Shown here: piece by piece, positions 11,995-22,395 of the stretch
Layout of the letters: each line of letters starts with the position of its first letter
Position numbering within the stretch: the first letter of the stretch is position 1
Source: Mycolicibacterium madagascariense
Lineage (GTDB): Bacteria > Actinomycetota > Actinomycetes > Mycobacteriales > Mycobacteriaceae
Direction: 5' to 3'
DNA length: 64,000 nt
Assembly: GCF_010729665.1 (NCBI RefSeq)
Contig: NZ_AP022610.1
Location: forward strand, 2,170,001-2,234,000
Translations under genes and position numbers: made by a program
Notes under the pieces: generated by a model
The model's input: the letters and a program-made list of their open reading frames with translations, nothing else
The model's database searches: none
What the model was told of the DNA's origin: nothing

Positions 11995-12834
11995 GTGACC
12001 AGTACATCTCACGACCCACGGGCATGGAAGAGACCGGATGGCCAAGAGGCCTCGGCCACACGGCCCGCGTCGGCGCGCCTGGTCGACCCCGAGGACGACC
12101 TTCCGCCATCGCCGTACGCCGGTGACTTCGAGACGACCGCGATCCCGCGGTACGACACGAGTTCCTCCGGCCACCAGAACAGCGGGTACCGGCTGCTGTC
12201 CGATCCCGAACCCCTGCCGTACGTGCAACCCGCGGGCCGGCCGCCGACGTATTCGGCCGAGCCCACCGAGATCGAGCCCGACGAGGGTCTGGCCCGCGCG
12301 GACGGCGGTCGCCGCGGCACGCAGGACCTCGGCCTCATGCTGCTGCGCGTGGGCCTCGGGGCCCTGCTCATCGCCCACGGCCTGCAGAAGGCGTTCGGGC
12401 TGTGGGGCGGTCAGGGTCTGGCGGGCTTCCAGCAGTCGCTGGCTGGCATGGGCTACCAGCACGCCAACGTCGTGACGTACGTGGCGGCGGGCGGCCAGAT
12501 CGCGGCGGGCGTGCTCCTGGTCCTGGGGCTGTTCACGCCCCTGGCCGCCGCCGGTGCGGTCGCCTATCTGGTCAACTCCCTGCTCGCCGCCGTCGCGGCC
12601 CAACCCGTCCGCGGCTCGTTCGCGTTCTTCCTGCCCGACGGGCACGAATACCTCGTCGTGCTGCTGGTGCTGGCCGCCGGGCTGACGCTGACGGGTCCCG
12701 GCAAGTACGGGTTCGACGCGGGCCGCGGCTGGGCGAGGCGTCCGTTCGTCGGTTCGGCCGCGGCGCTGGTGCTCGGGATCGGCGCGGGCGTCGGCGTGTG
12801 GGTGCTGCTCAACGGCGCCAACCCGCTGACCTGA
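11995..12834 (+). CDS. DoxX-family membrane protein (Rv3005c-like)
   Basis: 279 residues from GTG 11995. The first 100 residues are hydrophilic and Pro-rich (cytoplasmic tail); then four to five membrane segments of the DoxX fold, including LGLMLLRVGLGALLIAHGLQKAFG, VAAGGQIAAGVLLVLGLFTPLAAAG and a C-terminal LVLGIGAGVGVWVLL. In M. tuberculosis the homologue Rv3005c is reported to form a membrane-associated oxidoreductase complex with SodA and SseA that protects from redox stress; that role is inferred here by orthology. Confidence 0.88.
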   Translation: MTSTSHDPRAWKRPDGQEASATRPASARLVDPEDDLPPSPYAGDFETTAIPRYDTSSSGHQNSGYRLLSDPEPLPYVQPAGRPPTYSAEPTEIEPDEGLARADGGRRGTQDLGLMLLRVGLGALLIAHGLQKAFGLWGGQGLAGFQQSLAGMGYQHANVVTYVAAGGQIAAGVLLVLGLFTPLAAAGAVAYLVNSLLAAVAAQPVRGSFAFFLPDGHEYLVVLLVLAAGLTLTGPGKYGFDAGRGWARRPFVGSAAALVLGIGAGVGVWVLLNGANPLT

Positions 12835-12837
12835 GCT

Positions 12838-13227
12838 CTACTCGTAGGGGTTGGGCACCCGGCCGTCGGTAGCCGCCGTCAGCTCGGGCAGCGTCGCGAA
12901 GGTCACCGCCGGCAGCCGCAGGTCCGAACCGTCCTTCAGGTGCGCCGACGCCCACGCGCTGCGGTCGAAGCGCAAACCCTCGACGTCCTCCCACCCGACG
13001 GTCCGGCTACCGAACAGCGTGCGCGCGGTGACGGTGTCGCGGTCGGCGGTGGTGCGGTAGCGGATCACCGCGACCGAGGCCACGACCGGGATCACCAGGA
13101 CCGCACCGAACACCGCGGGGTTGGCGAGGACCAGGGTCAACAGACCCAGGGTGAAGAAGCCGACCGCGACGTGCGCCATCGGGGAGATCCGCAGGACGAC
13201 GGGGGCGGTGGCCGAGGGAGAACTCAC
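12838..13227 (-). CDS. cfp6: PH-domain membrane protein Cfp6
   Basis: 129 residues from GTG 13227. Two adjacent membrane segments (AVGFFTLGLLTLVL and VFGAVLVIPVVASVAV) are followed by a small bacterial PH domain with the conserved core VGWEDVEGLRFDRSAWA and the ending GRVPNPYE, which match the M. tuberculosis low-molecular-weight antigen Cfp6 (Rv3004). Function unknown. Three bases separate its stop from that of the convergent DoxX gene. Confidence 0.85.
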   Translation of the reverse strand: MSSPSATAPVVLRISPMAHVAVGFFTLGLLTLVLANPAVFGAVLVIPVVASVAVIRYRTTADRDTVTARTLFGSRTVGWEDVEGLRFDRSAWASAHLKDGSDLRLPAVTFATLPELTAATDGRVPNPYE

Positions 13228-13289
13228 GCCGCCATCTTCGCACCGGTCGGGGGGTGCTCAGCAATTTGACCTTCGACCTGTGCGGGGGC

Positions 13290-13295
13290 TACCGT
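13290..13295 (+). promoter_or_regulatory. -10 element of the ilv operon leader
   Basis: TACCGT ends 8 bases before the ATG of the leader peptide, so the transcript can begin at the peptide's own start codon. Confidence 0.55.
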
Positions 13296-13303
13296 CACTG
13301 GTC

Positions 13304-13354
13304 ATGAAGACCGTCGCCATTCTCGTAGTACTTGGTTCGCGCGTTGGTGCGTAA
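13304..13354 (+). CDS. ilvL: ilvBNC attenuator leader peptide
   Basis: Sixteen-codon frame reading MKTVAILVVLGSRVGA. Seven of the sixteen residues are Val, Ile or Leu, with four in a row (ILVVL includes five hydrophobic codons), as expected for a leader that senses charged branched-chain tRNAs. Ribosome stalling there would free the downstream RNA from a 12-bp stem that overlaps the last codons (13339-13350 with 13385-13396) and alter the terminator just after it. The gene symbol is by analogy with other bacterial leaders. Not long enough to be a protein with its own function; its regulatory role is inferred but well supported by the RNA. Confidence 0.82.
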   Translation: MKTVAILVVLGSRVGA

Positions 13355-13396
13355 CCCGACTGATTGAACAGTCAGAGCCTACGAGCACCGACGCGC
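13339..13396 (+). promoter_or_regulatory. Attenuator pause hairpin (ilv leader)
   Basis: GCGCGTTGGTGC (13339-13350, last leader codons) pairs with GCACCGACGCGC (13385-13396) over 12 bp with a single G-U. A small hairpin GACTG/CAGTC (13358-13362, 13369-13373) sits in its loop. A ribosome held at the Val/Leu codons or at the stop would control this stem. Confidence 0.75.
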
Positions 13397-13431
13397 AACC
13401 CTCGTGCAGCATTCGCTGACGGGGGTTTTTT
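13397..13431 (+). terminator. Intrinsic terminator of the ilv attenuator
   Basis: AACCCTCG (13397-13404) pairs with CGGGGGTT (13420-13427) with one wobble, extended inside by CAGC/GCTG, followed by six T (13426-13431). This is a true U-tract terminator, rare in mycobacteria. The copy AACCC at 13353-13357 could pair with the same GGGTT and serve as an antiterminator. Confidence 0.8.
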
Positions 13432-13492
13432 GTTGCCCTAGAACACCAGAAGCCCAAGCATCATCGAGACCCACCAGGACACAGAGGACATC

Positions 13493-15388
13493 GTGAGCGC
13501 ACCCACCACGCGACCACCCGAGCAGGACCGGCGCGCCAACGGCTCGCCCGCCGTCGGCCGGACCGCGGCAGCACAGCCCAGAGTCGTTGCCCCAGAACGG
13601 ATGACGGGCGCCAAGGCCGTCATCCGCTCGCTCGAGGAACTCGACGTCGACACCATCTTCGGCATCCCCGGCGGCGCCGTGCTGCCGGTCTACGACCCGC
13701 TGTTCGACAGCCAGAAGCTGCGGCACGTGCTGGTGCGCCACGAGCAGGGCGCCGGGCATGCCGCCAGCGGGTACGCCCACGCCACCGGCAAAGTCGGCGT
13801 GATGATGGCGACCTCGGGTCCCGGCGCCACCAACCTGGTGACCCCGCTCGCCGACGCGCAGATGGACTCCATTCCCGTCGTCGCGATCACCGGTCAGGTC
13901 GGACGCGCGCTCATCGGCACCGACGCGTTCCAGGAGGCCGACATCTCCGGCATCACGATGCCGATCACCAAGCACAACTTCCTGGTGCGCCATGGTGACG
14001 AGATCGCCCAGGTCATGGCCGAGGCGTTCTACATCGCCCGGTCGGGACGTCCCGGTGCCGTCCTGGTCGACGTGCCCAAGGACGTGCTGCAGGCCGAGTG
14101 CACGTTCAGCTGGCCGCCGACGATGGACCTGCCCGGCTACAAGCCCAACACGAAGCCCCACAGCAAGCAGATCCGCGAGGCGGCCCGGCTGATCGCAGCG
14201 GCCAGCAAGCCGGTGCTGTACGTCGGCGGCGGGGTGATCCGCGGCGAGGCCAGCGAGCAGCTGCTGGAGTTGGCCGAACTGACGGGCATCCCGGTGGTCA
14301 CCACGCTGATGGCCCGCGGTGCGTTCCCCGACAGCCACTCCCAGAACCTCGGCATGCCCGGCATGCACGGCACCGTCGCGGCCGTCGGCGCCCTGCAGAA
14401 GAGCGATCTGCTGATCGCGCTGGGCACCCGATTCGACGACCGCGTCACCGGCAAGCTGGATTCATTCGCCCCGGACGCCAAGGTGATTCACGCCGACATC
14501 GATCCCGCCGAGATCGGCAAGAACCGCAACGCCGACGTGCCGATCGTGGGTGACGTCAAGAACGTGCTCACCGAGCTGATCGGGGCGCTGCGCCGCGACG
14601 GCATCGGTGGGCAGGAGCGCAGCGACCGGGGGATCGGCACGGATGCCGCGACGCTGGACCTCGACGAGTGGTGGGAGTACCTGCGCGGCGTGCAGGCGAC
14701 CTTCCCGCTGAGCTACGGGCCGCAGAGCGACGGCAGTATGAGTCCGGAATACGTCATCGAAACCCTGGGCCGCATCGCCGGACCCGATGCGGTGTACGTG
14801 GCAGGCGTTGGGCAGCACCAGATGTGGGCCGCTCAGTTCATCTCCTACGAGAAGCCCAAGACGTGGCTGAACTCCGGCGGTCTCGGCACCATGGGCTACG
14901 CGGTGCCCGCCGCCATGGGTGCCAAGTTCGGCAAGCCCGAGGCCGAGGTGTGGGCCATCGACGGCGACGGCTGCTTCCAGATGACGAATCAGGAACTGGC
15001 GACCTGTGCCGTCGAGGGGGCGCCCATCAAGGTCGCGCTCATCAACAACGGCAACCTCGGCATGGTGCGGCAGTGGCAGACGCTGTTCTACGAGGAGCGC
15101 TACAGCCAGACCAATCTGTCGACGCATTCGCACCGCATCCCCGACTTCGTGAAGCTGGCAGAAGCCCTCGGCTGCGTCGGATTGCGTTGCGAGCGGCCCG
15201 AAGACGTCGAGGACGTCATCAATCAGGCCAGGGCGATCAACGACCGTCCCGTGGTGATCGACTTCATCGTCGGCGCCGACGCCCAGGTGTGGCCGATGGT
15301 CGCGGCAGGCATGGGCAACGACGAGATCCAGGCGGCCCGGGGCATCCGGCCGCTGTTCGACGATCAGGGCAACGAGGGGCACGCCTGA
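13493..15388 (+). CDS. ilvB: Acetolactate synthase large subunit
   Basis: Catalytic subunit of acetohydroxyacid synthase, first common step of valine, leucine and isoleucine synthesis; needs thiamine diphosphate, FAD and Mg. 631 residues from GTG 13493, with GAGGA upstream. A 40-residue Pro/Arg-rich leader precedes the core. Core motifs: [13 protein letters not shown], the catalytic Glu in [15 protein letters not shown], and the ThDP motif [15 protein letters not shown] with [12 protein letters not shown]. First gene of the attenuated ilvBNC operon; ilvN starts one base after its stop. Confidence 0.97.
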   Translation: MSAPTTRPPEQDRRANGSPAVGRTAAAQPRVVAPERMTGAKAVIRSLEELDVDTIFGIPGGAVLPVYDPLFDSQKLRHVLVRHEQGAGHAASGYAHATGKVGVMMATSGPGATNLVTPLADAQMDSIPVVAITGQVGRALIGTDAFQEADISGITMPITKHNFLVRHGDEIAQVMAEAFYIARSGRPGAVLVDVPKDVLQAECTFSWPPTMDLPGYKPNTKPHSKQIREAARLIAAASKPVLYVGGGVIRGEASEQLLELAELTGIPVVTTLMARGAFPDSHSQNLGMPGMHGTVAAVGALQKSDLLIALGTRFDDRVTGKLDSFAPDAKVIHADIDPAEIGKNRNADVPIVGDVKNVLTELIGALRRDGIGGQERSDRGIGTDAATLDLDEWWEYLRGVQATFPLSYGPQSDGSMSPEYVIETLGRIAGPDAVYVAGVGQHQMWAAQFISYEKPKTWLNSGGLGTMGYAVPAAMGAKFGKPEAEVWAIDGDGCFQMTNQELATCAVEGAPIKVALINNGNLGMVRQWQTLFYEERYSQTNLSTHSHRIPDFVKLAEALGCVGLRCERPEDVEDVINQARAINDRPVVIDFIVGADAQVWPMVAAGMGNDEIQAARGIRPLFDDQGNEGHA

Positions 15389-15389
15389 T

Positions 15390-16950
<1,561 letters not shown>

Positions 16951-16957
16951 TCTGTTC

Positions 16958-17005
16958 GGGCGGCGCGTCGGGTGGGCCTTCGGCTCAACCGATGCGTCGC
17001 CGCCC
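16958..17005. terminator. Long hairpin after ilvC
   Basis: GGGCGGCG (16958-16965) pairs perfectly with CGCCGCCC (16998-17005); inside, CGGGTGGGCC (16969-16978) pairs with GGCTCAACCG (16982-16991) with one mismatch and one wobble, loop TTC. No U-tract. Likely end of the ilv transcript. Confidence 0.65.
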
Positions 17006-17095
17006 TGTCTCCGTGACGATGAAGGATCGCCGAATGTCATTGCCCACCGTGGCCGAGACCCGCTGCGGTGTTGCGATGACGCGCCCGCGGCGGGA

Positions 17096-17776
17096 ATGTC
17101 GTCGTGCCGCGTGATCAACCAGGACGCCGACACCCGCGCTGAGATCACCCGCCAGAAGATCATGGATTCGGCGGCCGGCCACTTCGCCCGCCGGGCGTTC
17201 GCCTCGGTCAGCGTCGACGAGGTCATCGCCGACACCGACGTCTCCAAGGGCGCGCTGTACTTCCACTTCCAGTCCAAGCACGCGCTGGCGCGGGCCCTCG
17301 TCGAACACCACGCCGCCGCCGTGCGCGCAGGAACGATGGAATTGCTCGCACACGGCGGCTCCGGGCTGGAGACGATGGTCGAAATCACGTTCATGGTCGC
17401 GACCCTCGACGTCTGCGACGTCTATGCCCGCGCGTCGGCGAACCTCGAGAGCGAGGTGCGCAGGCCCGGCGAGCACGGCACCGGACCGGTCGACGAGTGG
17501 GTCAAGGGTTCGATCACGGTGCTGGAGCAGGCGATCGCCGACGGCGACGTGCGCGCCGACTGCGACCCCGAGGTCCTCGCCCACGTCCTGGTGGGCCACT
17601 ACGTCGGCATGCGCCAGGTCAGCGATCTCGACGACGCCCCGTCCTTCCTGACCAACGTCAGGGACAGCTGGTGCACGACGCTGCCCGGATTCGCCAGCCC
17701 CGATCGCCTCGACTACCTGTTGCAGTTCACGACCCGTCGGGCCGCGGCGGCCATTCGCAGCATCGCCCGCGGCTGA
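17096..17776 (+). CDS. TetR-family regulator resembling gamma-butyrolactone receptors
   Basis: 226 residues from ATG 17096; the GTG at 17111 is an alternative start. N-terminal helix-turn-helix: ITRQKIMDSAAGHFARRAFASVSVDEVI followed by DVSKGALYFHFQSKHALARALVEHH. The SKGALYFHFQSK form of the recognition helix is typical of the ArpA/ScbR-like branch, whose members bind autoregulator lactones in Streptomyces; mycobacteria are not known to make these, so the ligand is open. The C-terminal ligand domain carries two cysteines (CDVCDV-like region DVCDVY). The next gene, on the opposite strand and ending two bases away, is an FAD oxidoreductase. Confidence 0.85.
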   Translation: MSSCRVINQDADTRAEITRQKIMDSAAGHFARRAFASVSVDEVIADTDVSKGALYFHFQSKHALARALVEHHAAAVRAGTMELLAHGGSGLETMVEITFMVATLDVCDVYARASANLESEVRRPGEHGTGPVDEWVKGSITVLEQAIADGDVRADCDPEVLAHVLVGHYVGMRQVSDLDDAPSFLTNVRDSWCTTLPGFASPDRLDYLLQFTTRRAAAAIRSIARG

Positions 17777-17777
17777 G

Positions 17778-19319
17778 TCAGCGGGGCGCCAGGTCCGGCA
17801 GCGTCGTGATGCCGAATTTGCGACGCAGCATCGTGCGTGCGGCGTAGTAGCCGGCCATGCCGTGCACGCCTGCCCCCGGCGGGGCGGCCGACGAACATAG
17901 GTAGACCCCGGGAAGCGGCGTCGCCCAGGGATCCCACCGCACCGACGGACCGGTGAGCGCGCTGACCATGTTGTTGGCGCCGACGCCGATGTCACCGCCG
18001 ACCAGGTTGGCGTTGTGCTCGGACAGCCGCGACGCGGGCACGCTGCGAACTGCCACGACGACGTCGCGGAACCCCGGCGCGAAGCGCTCGAACATGCCCG
18101 TGACGGTGTCGGCCATGTCGACGTCGGAGCCCGCGGGGACGTGGGCGTAGGTCCACAGCGGCCGGCGGCCCCGCTCGTCGATGCGGCCGGGATCGGCGAG
18201 GTGGGGGAGCGCGGCGAGCACCATCGGCCACTCGGCGAGCCGCCCCCTGGCGATCTCCCGCTCGGCCAGGGCCATCTGCTGCCGGGTGCCGCCGAGGTGC
18301 AGGGTCGGCGCGTCCGCCAATCGTGGGTCGCTCCAGGGTATTTCGTCGGACAGCACGAAGTCGACCTTGGCCACCCCTGGCCCGAATCGGTAGTGTTGCA
18401 ACGTCTTCGAGTACCGCGGCGGCAGACGGTCACCGTAGATCCGCAGCAGCGCGGTGGGCGCGGTGTCGTACAGCACGACCCCGGCGGGTGGCTCCGTGAC
18501 CTCTTCCCCCAGTACCAGCTCGCCACCGTGGCACAGCAGGTCGGCGATGAGCGCATCCGGAATGGCCTGCGATCCGCCGACGGGAATGGGCCAGCCGACG
18601 GCGTGCGCGAGAGTGGCCAGCATCAGCCCGGCACCCGAGGACACCAGTGACGGCATCTGCGAAATCGTATGTGCGGCAACGCCACTGAACAGAGCGCGGG
18701 CATCCTCGCCGCGCAGGCTGCGCCACAGCGGAGTGCCCTGGGCCAGCACCCGGGGGGCGATGCGCAGCGCGGCGGGCAGGGACGGCGGGATGGAGCGCTT
18801 GTCGCCGAGCAGCAGGCCGACCACGCCGTCGCAGTCGGCGGCCAGCGGACCGATCAGGCGCCGCCACGAGCTGCCGTCGTCGAGTTCGTCGCACGTGCGG
18901 TCCAGGTCGGCGTAGCCGATCGCGGCGGGGCGCCCCGGCAGTGGGTTGGCGTAGGAGACGTCGGGGACCGTCAGCTGCACCCCGCGCGCCCGCAGATCGA
19001 ACTGGCTGAAGAACGGCGACGCCAGCGCCAGCGGATGCACGGCCGAGCAGATGTCGTGACCGACCCCGGGAAACTCGGGGTCGGCCAGCGTCCTGGCCCC
19101 GCCACCGGCGGTCGGCTGCGCCTCGATCACCCGCACCTTGAGGCCGGCTCTGGCGCACGTCACCGCCGCGCTCAGACCATTGGGTCCGCTGCCCACCACG
19201 GTGACGTCCACGTCCGCCCCCCGGGTCGCTCCGCTCCTGCCCGCCACATCCATCCCCCGGGTCGCTTCGCTCCTGCCCGCCGACGCCCCACCCCGGGTCG
19301 CTTCGCTCCTGCCCGCCAT
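17778..19319 (-). CDS. FAD oxidoreductase, phytoene dehydrogenase-like
   Basis: 513 residues from ATG 19319, or 491 from ATG 19253. The FAD-binding motif VVGSGPNGLSAAV begins about residue 38 in the long form; the C-terminus has the second FAD signature GVYLCSSAAPPGAGVHGMAGYYAA. This is the COG1233 carotenoid-desaturase-like family; substrate unknown. The first 36 residues are three 12-residue repeats (GRSEATRG plus four variable residues) encoded by a 36-bp tandem DNA repeat, and are probably a lineage-specific extension or not translated at all. The longer start lies only 20 bases from the serA promoter on the other strand. Confidence 0.8.
   Translation of the reverse strand: MAGRSEATRGGASAGRSEATRGMDVAGRSGATRGADVDVTVVGSGPNGLSAAVTCARAGLKVRVIEAQPTAGGGARTLADPEFPGVGHDICSAVHPLALASPFFSQFDLRARGVQLTVPDVSYANPLPGRPAAIGYADLDRTCDELDDGSSWRRLIGPLAADCDGVVGLLLGDKRSIPPSLPAALRIAPRVLAQGTPLWRSLRGEDARALFSGVAAHTISQMPSLVSSGAGLMLATLAHAVGWPIPVGGSQAIPDALIADLLCHGGELVLGEEVTEPPAGVVLYDTAPTALLRIYGDRLPPRYSKTLQHYRFGPGVAKVDFVLSDEIPWSDPRLADAPTLHLGGTRQQMALAEREIARGRLAEWPMVLAALPHLADPGRIDERGRRPLWTYAHVPAGSDVDMADTVTGMFERFAPGFRDVVVAVRSVPASRLSEHNANLVGGDIGVGANNMVSALTGPSVRWDPWATPLPGVYLCSSAAPPGAGVHGMAGYYAARTMLRRKFGITTLPDLAPR
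19221..19317. repeat. Three 36-bp tandem repeats at the oxidoreductase N-terminus
   Basis: A 25-bp core containing GGTCGCTTCGCTCCTGCCC starts at 19221, 19257 and 19293, exactly 36 bp apart; copy 1 has one base change. On the minus strand each encodes AGRSEATRG (GRSGATRG in copy 1), so the frame is kept. Confidence 0.85.
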
Positions 19320-19337
19320 CCCTCCATTAGAGCCCAC

Positions 19338-19343
19338 TACGCT
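19338..19343 (+). promoter_or_regulatory. -10 element for leaderless serA
   Basis: TACGCT ends 6 bases before the GTG at 19350. Confidence 0.6.
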
Positions 19344-19349
19344 ATCCGC

Positions 19350-20936
19350 GTGAGCCTGCCCGTTGTCTTGATCGCCGACAAACTCGCCCAGTCGACCGTC
19401 ACCGCCCTGGGAGACCAGGTCGAGGTGCGCTGGGTCGACGGCCCCGACCGGGAGAAGCTGCTCGCAGCGGTGCCCGACGCCGACGCCCTGCTGGTGCGTT
19501 CGGCGACCACGGTCGACGCCGAGGTCATCGCCGCGGCGCCCAAGCTGAAGATCGTCGCCCGCGCCGGCGTCGGCCTGGACAACGTCGACGTCGACGCCGC
19601 CACCGCGCGCGGCGTGCTGGTCGTCAACGCGCCGACGTCGAACATCCACAGCGCCGCCGAGCACGCGCTGGCACTGCTGCTCGCCACGGCGCGGCAGATC
19701 CCGGCCGCCGACGCGACCCTGCGCGAACACACCTGGAAGCGTTCGACGTTCTCCGGCACCGAGATCTTCGACAAGACCGTGGGCGTGGTCGGCCTCGGCC
19801 GCATCGGTCAGCTCGTTGCGCAACGGCTGGCCGCGTTCGGCGCGCACATCGTGGCCTACGACCCCTACGTCTCGCAGGCCCGCGCCGCACAGCTGGGCAT
19901 CGAGCTGCTGACGCTCGACGAGCTGCTGGGGCGCGCCGACTTCATCTCGGTGCACCTGCCCAAGACGAAGGAGACCGCGGGCCTCATCGGCAAGGAGGCG
20001 TTGGCGAAGACCAAGCCGGGCGTCATCATCGTCAACGCCGCCCGCGGCGGCCTGATCGACGAGCAGGCCCTCGCCGATGCCATCACCAGCGGGCACGTCC
20101 GCGGCGCGGGTCTCGACGTCTTCTCCACCGAGCCGTGCACCGACAGCCCGCTGTTCGAGCTGCCCGAGGTCGTCGTCACCCCGCATCTCGGCGCGTCGAC
20201 GGCGGAGGCCCAGGACCGCGCCGGGACCGACGTCGCGGCCAGCGTCAAGCTCGCACTCGCCGGGGAGTTCGTGCCCGACGCGGTCAACGTGGGCGGCGGG
20301 CACGTCGGCGAAGAGGTCGCCCCGTGGCTGGACCTGGTCCGCAAGCTCGGCGTGCTCGTCGGCGCGCTGTCGGCCGAGTTGCCGACCAACCTGTCCATTC
20401 AGGTGCGCGGTGAGTTGGCGTCCGAAGACGTTGACGTGCTTCGGCTTTCGGCGTTGCGCGGCCTGTTCTCGGCGGTCATCGAAGACCAGGTGACGTTCGT
20501 CAACGCCCCGGCGCTCGCGTCCGAACGCGGCGTCGAGGCGTCGATCGCGACGGCGCCGGAGAGCCCCAACCACCGCAGCGTCGTCGACGTCCGCGCCGTC
20601 GCCGTCGACGGTTCGACGGTCAACGTGGCCGGCACGCTGTCGGGCCCGACGCAGGTCGAGAAGATCGTTCAGATCAACGGCCGCAACCTGGATCTGCGCG
20701 CCGAGGGCGTCAACCTCATCATCAACTACACCGATCAGCCGGGGGCGCTCGGCACCATCGGCACCCGGCTCGGTGCCGCGGGCGTCAACATCCTCGCCGC
20801 CCAGCTCAGCCAGGACGCCGACGGTGACGGCGCGACCATCATGCTGCGGCTGGACCGCACGGTGCCCGACGACGTGCTGGCCGCACTCGGCGCCGACGTG
20901 AAGGCCGTGACGCTGGAATTGGTGGATCTGTCATGA
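19350..20936 (+). CDS. serA: D-3-phosphoglycerate dehydrogenase
   Basis: First step of serine synthesis (3-phosphoglycerate to phosphohydroxypyruvate, NAD). 528 residues from GTG 19350, the same length and start ([13 protein letters not shown]) as M. tuberculosis SerA1. Order: substrate domain, Rossmann domain with [18 protein letters not shown], catalytic Arg/Glu/His in [10 protein letters not shown] and [12 protein letters not shown], then the intervening allosteric domain and a C-terminal ACT domain ([20 protein letters not shown]) that binds serine for feedback control. The stop overlaps the leuB ATG by four bases. Confidence 0.97.
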   Translation: MSLPVVLIADKLAQSTVTALGDQVEVRWVDGPDREKLLAAVPDADALLVRSATTVDAEVIAAAPKLKIVARAGVGLDNVDVDAATARGVLVVNAPTSNIHSAAEHALALLLATARQIPAADATLREHTWKRSTFSGTEIFDKTVGVVGLGRIGQLVAQRLAAFGAHIVAYDPYVSQARAAQLGIELLTLDELLGRADFISVHLPKTKETAGLIGKEALAKTKPGVIIVNAARGGLIDEQALADAITSGHVRGAGLDVFSTEPCTDSPLFELPEVVVTPHLGASTAEAQDRAGTDVAASVKLALAGEFVPDAVNVGGGHVGEEVAPWLDLVRKLGVLVGALSAELPTNLSIQVRGELASEDVDVLRLSALRGLFSAVIEDQVTFVNAPALASERGVEASIATAPESPNHRSVVDVRAVAVDGSTVNVAGTLSGPTQVEKIVQINGRNLDLRAEGVNLIINYTDQPGALGTIGTRLGAAGVNILAAQLSQDADGDGATIMLRLDRTVPDDVLAALGADVKAVTLELVDLS

Positions 20937-21940
20937 GATTGGCCGTGATCGCCGGCGACGGCATCGGACCCGAGGTCATCGACGAGGCGCTGAAGGTGCT
21001 CGACGTCGTCACGCCCGGCGTCGAGAAGACCACCTACGACGTGGGCGCGCGGCGCTACCACGCCACCGGCGAGGTCATGCCTGATGGTCTGGTCGACGAC
21101 CTGCGCACCCACGACGCCATCCTGTTGGGCGCCATCGGCGATCCGTCGGTGCCCAGCGGCGTGCTCGAGCGGGGCCTGTTGCTGCGCATGCGCTTCGAGC
21201 TGGATCACCACGTCAACCTGCGCCCGTCGAAGCTCTATCCGGGCGTGACGAGCCCGCTGGGCGACGTGGACATCGACTTCGTCGTGGTCCGCGAGGGGAC
21301 CGAGGGCCCCTACACCGGAAACGGCGGCGCGATCCGCGTCGGTACGCCCCACGAGGTGGCCACCGAGGTCAGCCTCAACACCGCGTTCGGGGTCGAGCGG
21401 GTCGTGCGGGATGCGTTCGCGCGGGCGGCGGCTCGGCGCAAGCACCTGACGCTGGTGCACAAGACCAACGTCCTGTCGTTCGCGGGCTCGCTGTGGTCCC
21501 GGATCGTCGCCGAGGTGGGCACCGAGTTCCCCGACGTCGAGGTGGCGTATCAGCACATCGATGCGGCGACCATCCACATGGTCACCGACCCGGGCCGCTT
21601 CGACGTCATCGTGACCGACAACCTGTTCGGCGACATCATCACCGACCTCGCGGGCGCGGTGTCTGGTGGCATCGGATTGGCCGCCAGCGGCAACATCGAC
21701 GCGACGAGGACCAACCCCTCGATGTTCGAACCGGTGCACGGCAGCGCACCCGACATCGCCGGCCAGGGCATCGCCGACCCGACCGCGGCGGTCATGTCGG
21801 TGGCGCTGCTGCTGGCCCACGTCGGCGACGAGGCCGCAGCGGCCCGCGTCGACGGCGCCGTCGCGCAGCACCTGGCGACCCTGAATGGCGAGAAGCTGTC
21901 GACGTCGCAGATCGGCGACCGCATCGTCGGACTGCTCTAG
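20933..21940 (+). CDS. leuB: 3-isopropylmalate dehydrogenase
   Basis: Oxidative decarboxylation of 3-isopropylmalate in leucine synthesis. 335 residues. Motifs: [16 protein letters not shown], the substrate arginines in [37 protein letters not shown], and the metal-binding [26 protein letters not shown]. Coupled to serA by an ATGA overlap, so the serine and leucine genes share a transcript as in M. tuberculosis. Confidence 0.96.
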   Translation: MRLAVIAGDGIGPEVIDEALKVLDVVTPGVEKTTYDVGARRYHATGEVMPDGLVDDLRTHDAILLGAIGDPSVPSGVLERGLLLRMRFELDHHVNLRPSKLYPGVTSPLGDVDIDFVVVREGTEGPYTGNGGAIRVGTPHEVATEVSLNTAFGVERVVRDAFARAAARRKHLTLVHKTNVLSFAGSLWSRIVAEVGTEFPDVEVAYQHIDAATIHMVTDPGRFDVIVTDNLFGDIITDLAGAVSGGIGLAASGNIDATRTNPSMFEPVHGSAPDIAGQGIADPTAAVMSVALLLAHVGDEAAAARVDGAVAQHLATLNGEKLSTSQIGDRIVGLL

Positions 21941-21951
21941 TCCCCTTCGCT

Positions 21952-22018
21952 CGACTCTGCGCTGGCGTCGGGAAAGTGCGAGTAGCTACGTCGCACCGCC
22001 GCCATGGACGCAGAGTCG
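21952..22018. repeat. Nested palindrome between convergent leuB and monooxygenase genes
   Basis: Outer perfect 10-bp arms CGACTCTGCG (21952-21961) and CGCAGAGTCG (22009-22018). Inner arms GTGCGA (21976-21981) and TCGCAC (21991-21996) around the 8-base palindrome GTAGCTAC. It fills the 88-base gap between two convergent stops and may terminate both. Confidence 0.7.
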
Positions 22019-22028
22019 GGACGGCGCG

Positions 22029-22352
22029 TTAGCGTCCGTGCACCGACTCGACCGTGTAGAGGTGCGGGTCGAAGCCCTCGGCGAGGGCGGCGGCGGGTGC
22101 CATGTGCTCGCGCGCCTTCGGGTCGGCCAGCATCGCCTGGTAGGCCTCGGCGCTCTCCCACTGCGCGTAGTTGACGACGCGGGTGCCGTCTGAGCTGACA
22201 TGAATGTTGGCTGACACGAAGCCGGGGACCTTGCACATGACCTGTTCGGTCGCGTCCTCGAGCATCGCCGCCAGGCGCGCTGCGTTGTCGGGGGTAACGG
22301 TGAAGACGTTGATCAATGTGGTGTGCGGCCCGTGGGCCTCGATGGTGGTCAT
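22029..22352 (-). CDS. Antibiotic-biosynthesis-monooxygenase (ABM) domain protein
   Basis: 107 residues from ATG 22352, chosen because AAGGAGG sits five bases upstream; longer frames lack this. The single ABM fold is shown by TLINVFTVTPDNAARLAAMLEDATEQVM, PGFVSANIHVSSDGTRVVNYAQWESAEAYQAML. Such small dimeric ferredoxin-like proteins include quinol monooxygenases and haem-degrading enzymes; no haem-binding Asn/Trp pattern is clear, so a quinone or aldehyde-type substrate is only a guess. Divergent from a MarR regulator that probably controls it. Confidence 0.82.
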   Translation of the reverse strand: MTTIEAHGPHTTLINVFTVTPDNAARLAAMLEDATEQVMCKVPGFVSANIHVSSDGTRVVNYAQWESAEAYQAMLADPKAREHMAPAAALAEGFDPHLYTVESVHGR

Positions 22353-22361
22353 GATCCTCCT

Positions 22362-22377
22362 TGTCAGGTTCCTTACA
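22362..22377. promoter_or_regulatory. Probable MarR operator 1
   Basis: TGTCAGGTTCCTTACA, an imperfect palindrome of the form TGTNAGG-NN-CCTNACA. It lies just upstream of the ribosome binding site of the monooxygenase gene. Confidence 0.65.
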
Positions 22378-22395
22378 TTCTCGACAGTAGCTCGA

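Noticed and set aside
17778..20573. 931-codon frame extending the FAD oxidoreductase across serA
   Set aside because: The extra N-terminal part is antisense to serA and has no motif; the enzyme begins at 19319 or 19253.
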